From positions 1 to 7,405 of the forward strand of contig MNXL01000275.1 in the NCBI GenBank assembly GCA_001871755.1: a DNA stretch of 7,405 nucleotides. Reading direction: 5' to 3'. Under the pieces are notes generated by a model, which was given only the letters and a program-made list of their open reading frames with translations, did no database searches and was not told the DNA's origin. This stretch comes from Anaerolineae bacterium CG2_30_64_16. GTDB lineage: Bacteria > Chloroflexota > Anaerolineae > CG2-30-64-16. Positions 1 to 6,381 of this stretch are shown piece by piece. Position numbers and translations under genes: made by a program. Position 1 is the first letter of the stretch. Each line of letters opens with the position of its first letter.

Positions 1-1674
<1,674 letters not shown>

Positions 1675-1677
1675 CGG

Positions 1678-1701
1678 GGTAGATTAGTAGACTGGTAGAT
1701 T
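1678..1701. repeat. Three 8-bp tandem units in the ppdK 3' spacer
   Basis: The spacer between the ppdK stop and its terminator consists of GGTAGATT, AGTAGACT and GGTAGATT in direct succession; the first and third units are identical and the middle one differs at two positions. It is too short to assign a role. It may be a remnant of a longer microsatellite-like tract. Confidence 0.5.
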
Positions 1702-1706
1702 GGGAT

Positions 1707-1739
1707 CCTCCCGTGGGCGCGAGCCGGCGGGAGGGTTTT
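1707..1739 (+). terminator. Intrinsic terminator of ppdK (31-bp core, copy 1)
   Basis: The left arm CCTCCCGTGGGC and right arm GCCGGCGGGAGG form a 12-bp stem with one mismatch and one G-U pair around a GCGA (GNRA) tetraloop, followed directly by G and a TTTT run. This is a textbook Rho-independent terminator just behind the ppdK stop. The 31-nt core at 1707-1737 recurs identically at 5462-5492. Confidence 0.85.
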
Positions 1740-1755
1740 CTATGTTGAAAGCGAT

Positions 1756-1785
1756 TTGCCTGAAATCCCACCGGCATGGTAAAAT
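1756..1785 (+). promoter_or_regulatory. Putative sigma-70 promoter for the 85-aa gene
   Basis: An extended -10 element TGGTAAAAT (1777-1785; -10 hexamer TAAAAT, 5 of 6 to consensus) lies 18 nt behind a weak -35 TTGCCT (1756-1761). It sits between the ppdK terminator and the small gene starting at 1813, which needs its own promoter because the terminator separates it from ppdK. Called by eye. Confidence 0.5.
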
Positions 1786-1812
1786 CAGCAAGATGAACGG
1801 GAGATGGCCGGC

Positions 1813-2070
1813 ATGCGACCTGAGAATTTCGACATCCTGGGCGAGATCACAGATGTGGAAACGATCGCTATTGGACGTTCGATTCGTGAATTGGATTACC
1901 TCAATCGCAAGTATGGCCGTGGGCGTTGGCGCAAATGCAAGGGGTTTGCTGCCCTTATCTGCTACAAAAAGAGTGGACGGGTGGTCAAGGCCGAGATTCA
2001 TTGGTATGAAGCTCATGGCATCGGGGCGGATGAATGGAAGGTCAAGCGGGAGTTAGGCCAACCTGCGTAA
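1813..2070 (+). CDS. Small basic protein of unknown function (HWYEAHGIG type)
   Basis: An 85-residue cytoplasmic protein without signal peptide or membrane segment. I chose the ATG at 1813 because GGGAG (1799-1803) lies 9 nt upstream; the in-frame ATG at 1804 abuts that motif and would leave no spacing. The sequence runs through VETIAIGRSIRELDYL, a basic stretch RKYGRGRWRKCKG, a short strand-like segment, and KAEIHWYEAHGIG near the C-terminus. I recall similar small proteins in cyanobacteria and Chloroflexota genomes, but I know of no assigned function or safe family name. The basic, compact character would suit a nucleic-acid-binding or toxin-antitoxin-like role, which is speculation. It appears to be a single-gene transcription unit between a terminator and the promoter candidate at 2076. 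Confidence 0.75.
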   Translation: MRPENFDILGEITDVETIAIGRSIRELDYLNRKYGRGRWRKCKGFAALICYKKSGRVVKAEIHWYEAHGIGADEWKVKRELGQPA

Positions 2071-2075
2071 CTGCG

Positions 2076-2104
2076 TGGACCAACCGGCATGACCTTGCTA
2101 TGAT
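2076..2104 (+). promoter_or_regulatory. Putative promoter of the membrane/secreted protein pair
   Basis: A -35-like TGGACC (2076-2081, 4 of 6) is followed after 17 nt by TATGAT (2099-2104, 5 of 6), which carries an extended-10 TGC immediately upstream. It would give a leader of roughly 100 nt before the start at 2215. A weaker alternative -10 (TATAAC, 2168-2173) is closer to the gene but lacks a good -35. Confidence 0.4.
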
Positions 2105-2214
2105 GTGCGGCTCGCTGTTGAAGCTGATACCTTGCTAAAAAGCGCACGTTCGAGTCTGAGCGACAAATATAACAACAGATCGCGTCGTACGTTCAAATGA
2201 AAGGAGATGTCAAG

Positions 2215-2757
2215 ATGAAACGCCTAAACAGATTCTTGTCCAGAATAGCGGAGGTTGGAATACTGATGTTGATCGTCGTGCTTGTCATCCTCATTTTCCA
2301 GCAAGTGGGAAAACAAGCAGCGCCATCATCTTGCCCAGCCCCCTTGCAGCTACGAACTTTCGATTCGCCTCTGTTGCCAGCAAGTCCGCCTACACCGTGG
2401 CCTCCTGGCTTCACACCTCAGCCGCCGCGTAAAGCCACTCCCGTTACTTTCAAGATTTCGCAAACTGTAGACATGAGACCAGACCTATCTGCTGATGAAA
2501 AAGGTGAAGTGATTATCTGCAAACCAGGTGGGGTTTATGTGAAGATTCTTATCCCACCCACGGCACAGATCACTGATCTGCCCATAGAGCGCGCAGACGT
2601 CATCGTTGCCATCTACTCGCCTCGTGCAACAATGGGGCAACGTCCACCAAAGCCGACAGTTGGCGTATTTACATCACCACCAACGCCGACAGTGGATGTA
2701 TTCACATCGCCACCAACGCCGACAGTTGGTGTATTCACATCACCACTGAAGCCGTAG
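2215..2757 (+). CDS. Membrane-anchored Pro/Thr-rich protein with 11-aa C-terminal repeats, function unknown
   Basis: A 180-residue protein. The start at 2215 is chosen because AAAGGAG (2200-2206) stands 8 nt upstream; the upstream in-frame ATG at 2197 would overlap that ribosome binding site. A short basic N-terminus (MKRLNRFLSR) precedes one hydrophobic helix at about residues 14-30, so an N-in/C-out anchor is expected. Residues 40-75 are proline-rich and disordered-looking. A small region at about 76-137 (KGEVIICKPGGVYVKILIP, ERADVIVAIYSPR) looks beta-rich. Residues 147-178 are three 11-aa repeats of TVGVFTSPPTP type, a probable extracellular linker or stalk. I recognise no family. It is followed after 31 nt by another exported protein with its own strong Shine-Dalgarno, suggesting a two-gene operon. 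GC content and codon use are lower than in ppdK, compatible with separate ancestry. Confidence 0.75.
   Translation: MKRLNRFLSRIAEVGILMLIVVLVILIFQQVGKQAAPSSCPAPLQLRTFDSPLLPASPPTPWPPGFTPQPPRKATPVTFKISQTVDMRPDLSADEKGEVIICKPGGVYVKILIPPTAQITDLPIERADVIVAIYSPRATMGQRPPKPTVGVFTSPPTPTVDVFTSPPTPTVGVFTSPLKP
2653..2751 (+). repeat. 33-bp tandem repeat, three copies, in frame
   Basis: Three head-to-tail 33-bp units (2653-2685, 2686-2718, 2719-2751) each begin CCGACAGT and encode an 11-aa module of PTVGVFTSPPT type. Units differ by only a few bases (one G-to-D change, synonymous changes, and a degenerate end of unit 3). Because the unit is a multiple of 3, copy number can change without a frameshift. The gene stops one codon after the third unit. 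Confidence 0.9.
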
Positions 2758-2788
2758 TGGTGCATCGTTGTGCATCGAGGAGGATATC

Positions 2789-3658
2789 ATGACTACATAT
2801 GGACGGTTGGGATTCTTGTGGAAAACGGCAATCGTTTTGGCACTGCTGACAGTGATGGTGTCGCCGGTTAGCGCAGGCAATGACTTCGTCACTGTTGATC
2901 TGCGAACTGATCAATTGGAAGTTGCGAATGCTGTTGCCTACCAGGTTCTTATCTACGCTAGCGCCGCAACCCAGCCAGCGGGAGCCAATGACTTCACGTC
3001 GGCTTGGCTTTCGGTTGACCTGGGAAATCAACCCGGCTCAGGGGGAGCCAAATTCTCTCAGGTTGGATTGATGACGCGTCCTGGGGGTCTTCGCTGGTTT
3101 GTGTTTGCGGAACCTGGAGTAACATGTTATCGGGGTAGTTCAACCTATGGGGGCATAGGCTGTGAAGGAACCCCTGGTGACTTGGTTTCAACGGGCAGTT
3201 GGTATCGTGTTGAATTGAGGCGAGTGAGCGGCGGTTGGCATGCAATGTTATATGACGTGAATAGCGTTCCGTGGGTATTGGCACAGATCAATGATACCGG
3301 AGCAACGATATATGACGCAACTGTGACCTCGGAACAAGGCTATAGCGGAATCACGAACCCATACACGCAGATGGATTACTTTTACAGCCATCCACTGCAT
3401 TACATACCAGCGACCAGCACGTATGTTGATTGGCCGAATAGTGCCAATGGGATCATTCCATCGCAGGATCCAGCCCGCTTCAGTCAGTTGTATTCGGTAG
3501 ACTTGAATGGGCTGAATACTTTCTGCCCGACTCACTACGGCGCTACCCTTAACTACTGGAACGATGAGCGCGTCTGGTTTGCCGGCACGAGCGGGCAAAC
3601 CTGCGGAGCTTTAATGTTCCCGCCCAAGACGTATATTCCATTGGCTCTCAAAGACTAA
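2789..3658 (+). CDS. Secreted protein, function unknown, with YIPLALKD C-terminal tail
   Basis: A 289-residue protein. The ATG at 2789 is preceded by GAGGAGG (2777-2783) at 5 nt; an in-frame TTG at 2768 is rejected because it lies before that site. Residues 1-29 form a classical Sec signal peptide: a charged start, the hydrophobic run TAIVLALLTVMV, and VSA|GN as the likely signal peptidase I site. The mature part is rich in aromatic residues and short strands (GGLRWFVFAEPG, GSWYRVELRRVSGGWHAMLY), like a beta-sandwich or lectin-type fold, with four cysteines that could form two disulfides (TCYRG, GCEG, FCPTH, TCGAL). The final residues KTYIPLALKD resemble short tails I associate with Chloroflexota exported proteins (inferred sorting role). 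I recognise no enzymatic motif. It is probably co-expressed with the membrane-anchored protein 31 nt upstream. Confidence 0.8.
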   Translation: MTTYGRLGFLWKTAIVLALLTVMVSPVSAGNDFVTVDLRTDQLEVANAVAYQVLIYASAATQPAGANDFTSAWLSVDLGNQPGSGGAKFSQVGLMTRPGGLRWFVFAEPGVTCYRGSSTYGGIGCEGTPGDLVSTGSWYRVELRRVSGGWHAMLYDVNSVPWVLAQINDTGATIYDATVTSEQGYSGITNPYTQMDYFYSHPLHYIPATSTYVDWPNSANGIIPSQDPARFSQLYSVDLNGLNTFCPTHYGATLNYWNDERVWFAGTSGQTCGALMFPPKTYIPLALKD

Positions 3659-3801
3659 TGGGGCTTCAGTCCATCATCAGCGCAGTCCGTGAATGCCTGG
3701 ATGGGTGCGGAAGGTGTCTCCCGCATAAGCGCGGTTGCAGCCGTAGACAGGCTACCCAATCGCCGTCAGAGGCAGCATGTCTCGTTATGGGTCGGGGTGG
3801 G

Positions 3802-3891
3802 GCCTAACCCTCGGTTCCAGCGGACGGGCCGCGCTGCCCGCTACGAAAGGTCAGGGGTAATCGGCCCGCCGCTGAACCCTGGCCGTTAGAA
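3802..3891 (+). other. Integron attC-like recombination site (90 nt)
   Basis: The left end GCCTAAC (3802-3808) fits the RYYYAAC inverse core, and the right end GTTAGAA (3885-3891) fits GTTRRRY except for its last base, which belongs to the next gene's ATG. CTAAC pairs with GTTAG. A non-pairing spacer follows (3809-3812 against 3879-3884). The L arms then pair from 3813-3831 to 3862-3878, leaving only two bases unpaired, C at 3817 or 3818 and A at 3824, both in the left arm. On the bottom strand these are G and T, as expected for attC extrahelical bases. A loop of about 30 nt closes the hairpin. The combination is specific to attC and not to terminators, and there is no T-run. No integrase or second attC is visible in the window. 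Confidence 0.75.
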
Positions 3892-4244
3892 TGATGACAA
3901 CCGTACCACAAAGCCAGAAACAACGTTTTGCTAAGTGCATCGCGAACGACGGCTATCGCCTGTCGTTGACGCCCGGTCAATTCTATCGGGTTCTTCCCGA
4001 CAAGGCGGAAGCGCACGACATGTTGCGCGTGGTTGACAATACGGGTGAAGATTATCTGTTTGACGCGGACCTCTTTGAGAACGTGAATGATCTGGCTGGC
4101 TGGTTGACCGATCTGACGATTAGCGTTACCGTCCCCATGAAGGCCACCATTCGTCAGATCGCCAATCAGCGCGGCATCAGCATGGCCGCCCTGCTGCGAG
4201 AATGGATAGACGAACGGCTGGATTTGCCCGCTATGGCAAGCTAA
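3891..4244 (+). CDS. Cassette-like gene: SH3-like N-terminus plus ribbon-helix-helix-like C-terminus
   Basis: A 117-residue soluble protein. Residues ~10-62 (AKCIANDGYRLSLTPGQFYRVLP, then MLRVVDNTGEDYLFDADLF) match a small beta-barrel type I recall in many uncharacterised bacterial proteins (YRVLPD...G.LRVVDESGEDYL). Residues ~76-112 look like a ribbon-helix-helix DNA-binding unit: strand TISVTVP, helix KATIRQIANQRG, then ISMAALLREWIDERL. Such proteins often act as antitoxin-type or transcriptional regulators; that role is inferred. The ATG at 3891 (or the next at 3894) overlaps the right core of the attC-like site, and no Shine-Dalgarno precedes it, both usual for integron cassette genes. 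Expression would need read-through or an unseen promoter. No partner toxin is adjacent; the next gene encodes a nuclease-fold protein about 150 nt downstream. Confidence 0.75.
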   Translation: MMTTVPQSQKQRFAKCIANDGYRLSLTPGQFYRVLPDKAEAHDMLRVVDNTGEDYLFDADLFENVNDLAGWLTDLTISVTVPMKATIRQIANQRGISMAALLREWIDERLDLPAMAS

Positions 4245-4392
4245 AGCTCTATGCCCCGGCAGCGTGCGGCTGATGAGCGTGATAGATGCGGCGATCCCCG
4301 CGTGGCCGATGGAATCGGTGGTCAGGAGAATGGCGTCTATTACGGGTAGCGAAGGCTCAGCCGGGCGGCACGGCGAGGTTCTGGTCGCCATC

Positions 4393-5178
4393 ATGAACTC
4401 TCTCAGCGATTTCGAGATCTTGCAGGAGCAGCGCTGGTATCGTATCCCGGTGTTGAGCAGGCCGAGGGCCTGGCCGCCTGATTGGTTAGCCTTCTATCAC
4501 ACTCGCATCTTCACGGCTCATCCCTATACTGTGGTCTACTACGGCCGCGTTGCACGGATTAATCGCGTTGGGCGACGAGAGCTCTTCCCAGAGGAGCCGC
4601 TGAATCCCAAGTCAGACCGCGAATACTTCCAACTCCATCTACAATCCCTACAGCGTCTGTCCAGTCCCATCGTCAGCGCCCGCCCACGGCGCAATCCATT
4701 CATTGCCACAACATGGCGTAAGTTCAGCGGGGCCGGACAGCTCAACGATTTGTTTGACGAAAGCCCGCTGGAAGATTGCCTTTGGGAAGAATTCAAGGCG
4801 CGTCAGATTCCTGCTGAGCGCCAGTGGGAAGTCGAGGTGGGGGACGACCGGTACTACCTGGACTTTGCCCTCTTCTGCAACAAAGGCAAAGTTGACGTGG
4901 AAACAGATGGGGACACCTGGCACAAACACCGAACCAGGGAAGATAACCAACGCAACAACGCGGTGGCGTCTGCCGGCTGGCATGTTCTGCGCTTCGACAC
5001 ACGCCAAATCCGAGAAACAGCAGACGCCTACTGCATCTCCGAAGTCATAGGGACGATCAACACCCTGGGCGGCCTGCAAGAGGAAACGTTGGCGCCGCGA
5101 CTTTTCTACGAACTACCCGAAGGTCACGCGCAGCAACTGGCTCTTCTCGAAGAAGGCCCCTACTACCATTTGGACTGA
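4393..5178 (+). CDS. DUF559/Vsr-like PD-(D/E)XK endonuclease-domain protein
   Basis: A 261-residue protein with the start taken at ATG 4393, because recognisable sequence begins there (SDFEILQEQRWYRIPV); a GTG at 4264 in the same frame would add 43 unremarkable residues. No strong Shine-Dalgarno is seen at either. Residues 1-~110 form an uncharacterised N-terminal module (WYRIPV, WLAFYHTRIF, YYGRVARI). Residues 120-142 (LFDESPLEDCLWEEFKARQIP) introduce the C-terminal DUF559 domain: D157 in YYLDFAL, E170 and D172 in VDVETDGDTWH, H177, and REDNQRNNAVASAGWHVLRF. The D...ExD layout and GW.VLRF end match the Vsr/DUF559 branch of PD-(D/E)XK nucleases, so DNA nicking or cleavage is the expected activity (inferred from family). 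The substrate is unknown. Roles in repair, restriction or mobile-element biology are all open. Confidence 0.85.
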   Translation: MNSLSDFEILQEQRWYRIPVLSRPRAWPPDWLAFYHTRIFTAHPYTVVYYGRVARINRVGRRELFPEEPLNPKSDREYFQLHLQSLQRLSSPIVSARPRRNPFIATTWRKFSGAGQLNDLFDESPLEDCLWEEFKARQIPAERQWEVEVGDDRYYLDFALFCNKGKVDVETDGDTWHKHRTREDNQRNNAVASAGWHVLRFDTRQIRETADAYCISEVIGTINTLGGLQEETLAPRLFYELPEGHAQQLALLEEGPYYHLD

Positions 5179-5235
5179 CTCCCTCCGCGCCGCGGCGGAG
5201 ATACAGCGGACGCCCGGTCGCTTCCTTGATCGAAT

Positions 5236-5274
5236 ACCATGAAATTCCCGCTTGACATGGGGGAATTGCATGGT
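5236..5274. repeat. Imperfect inverted repeat, 14-bp arms
   Basis: ACCATGAAATTCCC (5236-5249) and GGGAATTGCATGGT (5261-5274) pair at 13 of 14 positions around the 11-nt loop GCTTGACATGG. There is no T-run, so it is not a terminator. It lies at the left boundary of the ATPase-gene remnant and could be one end of a small mobile element or an operator; neither is established. The loop contains a TTGACA hexamer without a convincing -10. Confidence 0.55.
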
Positions 5275-5298
5275 CTATCTGCTCCAACAACGTGTTCG

Positions 5299-5436
5299 AT
5301 GGCCGATCTCCAACTCGATCACCTGACCGTGATCTATCCAGGCAACCGCGCGTATCCGCTGGCGGATCATATCACGGTGGCGCCACTGGCCGCGGTGGCG
5401 CAAGTGGGCGGTGAGGCGCTGTTTTTGCAGGACTGA
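5299..5436 (+). pseudogene. 3' remnant of an ATPase gene of the AAA/DUF4143 type
   Basis: About 45 codons reading MADLQLDHLTVIYPGNRAYPLADHITVAPLAAV, followed by a short tail and a stop at 5434-5436. LTVIYPG...YPLA..I...PL is how the C-terminus of ATP-binding proteins with AAA_14 and DUF4143 domains typically reads (recall, not a search). No P-loop or other upstream part of such a ~400-aa protein is present; the preceding sequence in this frame is the inverted repeat at 5236-5274. I therefore call it a decayed 3' end, with the terminator at 5461 as its original terminator. It could alternatively be a genuine 65-aa ORF from 5239, but that start lies inside the inverted repeat and has no ribosome binding site. 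Confidence 0.5.
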
Positions 5437-5460
5437 AGCGTCGGTCACTTTTCGCGTTGA

Positions 5461-5497
5461 CCCTCCCGTGGGCGCGAGCCGGCGGGAGGGTTGTTTT
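5461..5497 (+). terminator. Intrinsic terminator (31-bp core, copy 2)
   Basis: The 31 nt at 5462-5492 are identical to 1707-1737: the same CCTCCCG/CGGGAGG stem, GCGA tetraloop and trailing GTT. Here one more C-G pair extends the stem, and the T-tract is interrupted (TTGTTTTGTT). It lies 25 nt behind the stop of the ATPase-gene remnant, so it was probably that gene's terminator. Confidence 0.75.
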
Positions 5498-5523
5498 GTT
5501 GCCCGTGTTGCATGTGGTAGAAT
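5496..5523 (+). promoter_or_regulatory. Putative extended -10 promoter for the DUF5647-like gene
   Basis: TGGTAGAAT (5515-5523) is an extended -10 with hexamer TAGAAT (5 of 6). A poor -35 TTGTTG (5496-5501) lies 16 nt upstream, acceptable for extended -10 promoters. It falls between the terminator copy at 5461 and the gene at 5590. Confidence 0.5.
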
Positions 5524-5589
5524 TCTGATCAGCAAAATCAATACAAACTGGCGAAGCTATCGTGAAGCATACGAAAGGGAGACGCGACC

Positions 5590-5892
5590 ATGAGGTACAA
5601 TCGTGAGACGATCATCGAGAAGAACATCACTCTGTCTTTTGAGTTTGAGCGTTACATTCTGGAGCATCCCGAAATGCTGGGGCAGATTCCGGATGGAGCC
5701 GAAGTAGTCCTGTTGCCCAAGGATGATCCAGAATTGTATCGCATAAACCTGGCGTCCGCCGGCAAGGCGCAGTCCGAGGGCAAGACGGGGTCAGTGGTCT
5801 TCTTGGAGGTTGAAGCCCTGGCGCCCGTGTGCTCACGGTTAGTCAACCCGCACTTCACAACTCGACCTTCGTTGCAGCCGCTTGCGGCTTGA
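5590..5892 (+). CDS. DUF5647-like small protein
   Basis: A 100-residue soluble protein. AAAGGGAG (5574-5581) stands 8 nt before the ATG, a good ribosome binding site. The N-terminal half reads IIEKNITLSFEFERYILEHPEML, then QIPDGAEVVLLPKDDPELYRINL, which matches the pattern I know as DUF5647 (a helix with FEFxRYxxEHPE, then a strand with VLLPxDDPEL). Function in that family is unknown, though members frequently sit near toxin-antitoxin genes and defence-poor accessory DNA. The conserved part appears to end at LEVEALAPVCSRLVNPHF; the last 11 residues (TTRPSLQPLAA) look unrelated and may be read-through into foreign sequence after loss of the original stop. The same frame, after two stop codons, enters an antitoxin-gene remnant. 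Confidence 0.7.
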   Translation: MRYNRETIIEKNITLSFEFERYILEHPEMLGQIPDGAEVVLLPKDDPELYRINLASAGKAQSEGKTGSVVFLEVEALAPVCSRLVNPHFTTRPSLQPLAA

Positions 5893-5895
5893 TGA

Positions 5896-5991
5896 GACGA
5901 GGCGTTGGAGCCAGCCTACCCACTGGTCCGGTTGCAGATTCAGAAGGGGCTTTCCCAGGAACAACTCCCCGGATTGCTCCCCCCGAAAAAC
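5896..5991 (+). pseudogene. Fragment of a HigA/XRE-type antitoxin gene
   Basis: Thirty-two codons read DEALEPAYPLVRLQIQKGLS, then QEQLPGLLPPKN, and end at a TGA (5992-5994). The pattern EALEPxYxLxRxxIxxGLSQEQL is the segment leading into the helix-turn-helix of HigA-type (XRE family) antitoxins. The recognition helix and C-terminal part are absent, and a stop (5893-5895) precedes the fragment. No HigB/RelE toxin is visible. I therefore read it as a remnant of a decayed toxin-antitoxin pair. The match is short and from memory. Confidence 0.45.
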
Positions 5992-6049
5992 TGAGCAGAT
6001 ACCGGATCGTCAAGGCACATTTGAAGGTGCTGCTCGGCTATTTCGCTGC

Positions 6050-6078
6050 TTGACAGAGCAGACACAAGTGATTACAAT
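6050..6078 (+). promoter_or_regulatory. Near-consensus sigma-70 promoter of the mazEF pair
   Basis: TTGACA (6050-6055, perfect -35), a 17-nt spacer, and TACAAT (6073-6078, 5 of 6 -10). This is the best promoter in the window, placed 33 nt before the antitoxin start with AAGGAGGT (6098-6105) between. Toxin-antitoxin promoters are usually repressed by their own complex, but I see no clear palindromic operator here. Confidence 0.85.
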
Positions 6079-6111
6079 GTAGGCACTTCGCTGGTTCAAG
6101 GAGGTGTACCC

Positions 6112-6381
6112 GTGACCGTTACGTCCACAACCCGTGTGATCAACATCGGCAATTCCCGGGGTATTCGCATCCCCAAGCTCATGCTGGATCAGCTTGGCCA
6201 GGTGGACGAGGTCGAGCTATCGATCGAGCAAGAGCAACTGGTGGTCCGCCCGGTGCGCCGCCCACGCGGTGGCTGGGATGAGCAGTTCAAGCTGATGGCC
6301 GAACGCGGCGACGACCGGCTGCTCGATGAAGCCTCACTTAACCTGTCTCGGTGGGATGCGGAGGAGTGGGAATGGGCGTGA
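6112..6381 (+). CDS. mazE: MazE-type antitoxin (AbrB/SpoVT fold)
   Basis: An 89-residue protein starting at GTG, with an ideal Shine-Dalgarno AAGGAGGT 6 nt upstream. The N-terminal swapped-hairpin AbrB domain is clear at about residues 8-48: RVINIGNSRGIRIPKLMLDQLG, then VDEVELSIEQEQLVVRP; it dimerises and binds the operator DNA. The C-terminal tail (GWDEQFKLMAERGDDRLLDE, WDAEEWEWA) is acidic and tryptophan-rich, as expected for the extended segment that wraps and blocks the MazF active site. It neutralises the toxin and, with it, represses its own promoter (family knowledge). Its last codons overlap the toxin start by 10 nt, which implies translational coupling. Confidence 0.9.
   Translation: MTVTSTTRVINIGNSRGIRIPKLMLDQLGQVDEVELSIEQEQLVVRPVRRPRGGWDEQFKLMAERGDDRLLDEASLNLSRWDAEEWEWA

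Noticed and set aside
2653..2751. CRISPR-like repeat array
   Set aside because: The units are directly tandem with no spacers and lie in frame within a protein-coding gene.
3689..3889. 66-aa plus-strand ORF with a basic, Arg-rich C-terminus
   Set aside because: Its C-terminal half is simply the translation of the attC-like site; it has no ribosome binding site and no family-like sequence.
4264..4392. 43-residue N-terminal extension of the nuclease protein from GTG 4264
   Set aside because: The extension has no family-like features; recognisable sequence begins at ATG 4393. Kept open because neither start has a good Shine-Dalgarno.
3804..4394. 196-aa ORF on the minus strand
   Set aside because: Antisense to the RHH-like gene and the attC-like site; no recognisable motifs, and the plus-strand frame has clear domain patterns.
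4245..5178. attC site closing the RHH-like gene's cassette
   Set aside because: Individual core-like heptamers occur (for example GCTCAAC near 4739, GTTGGGC near 4567), but none are correctly ordered with pairing arms.
5183..5200. Terminator after the nuclease gene
   Set aside because: A CTCCGC/GCGGAG stem of 6 bp exists, but there is no T-run on either side; too weak to annotate.
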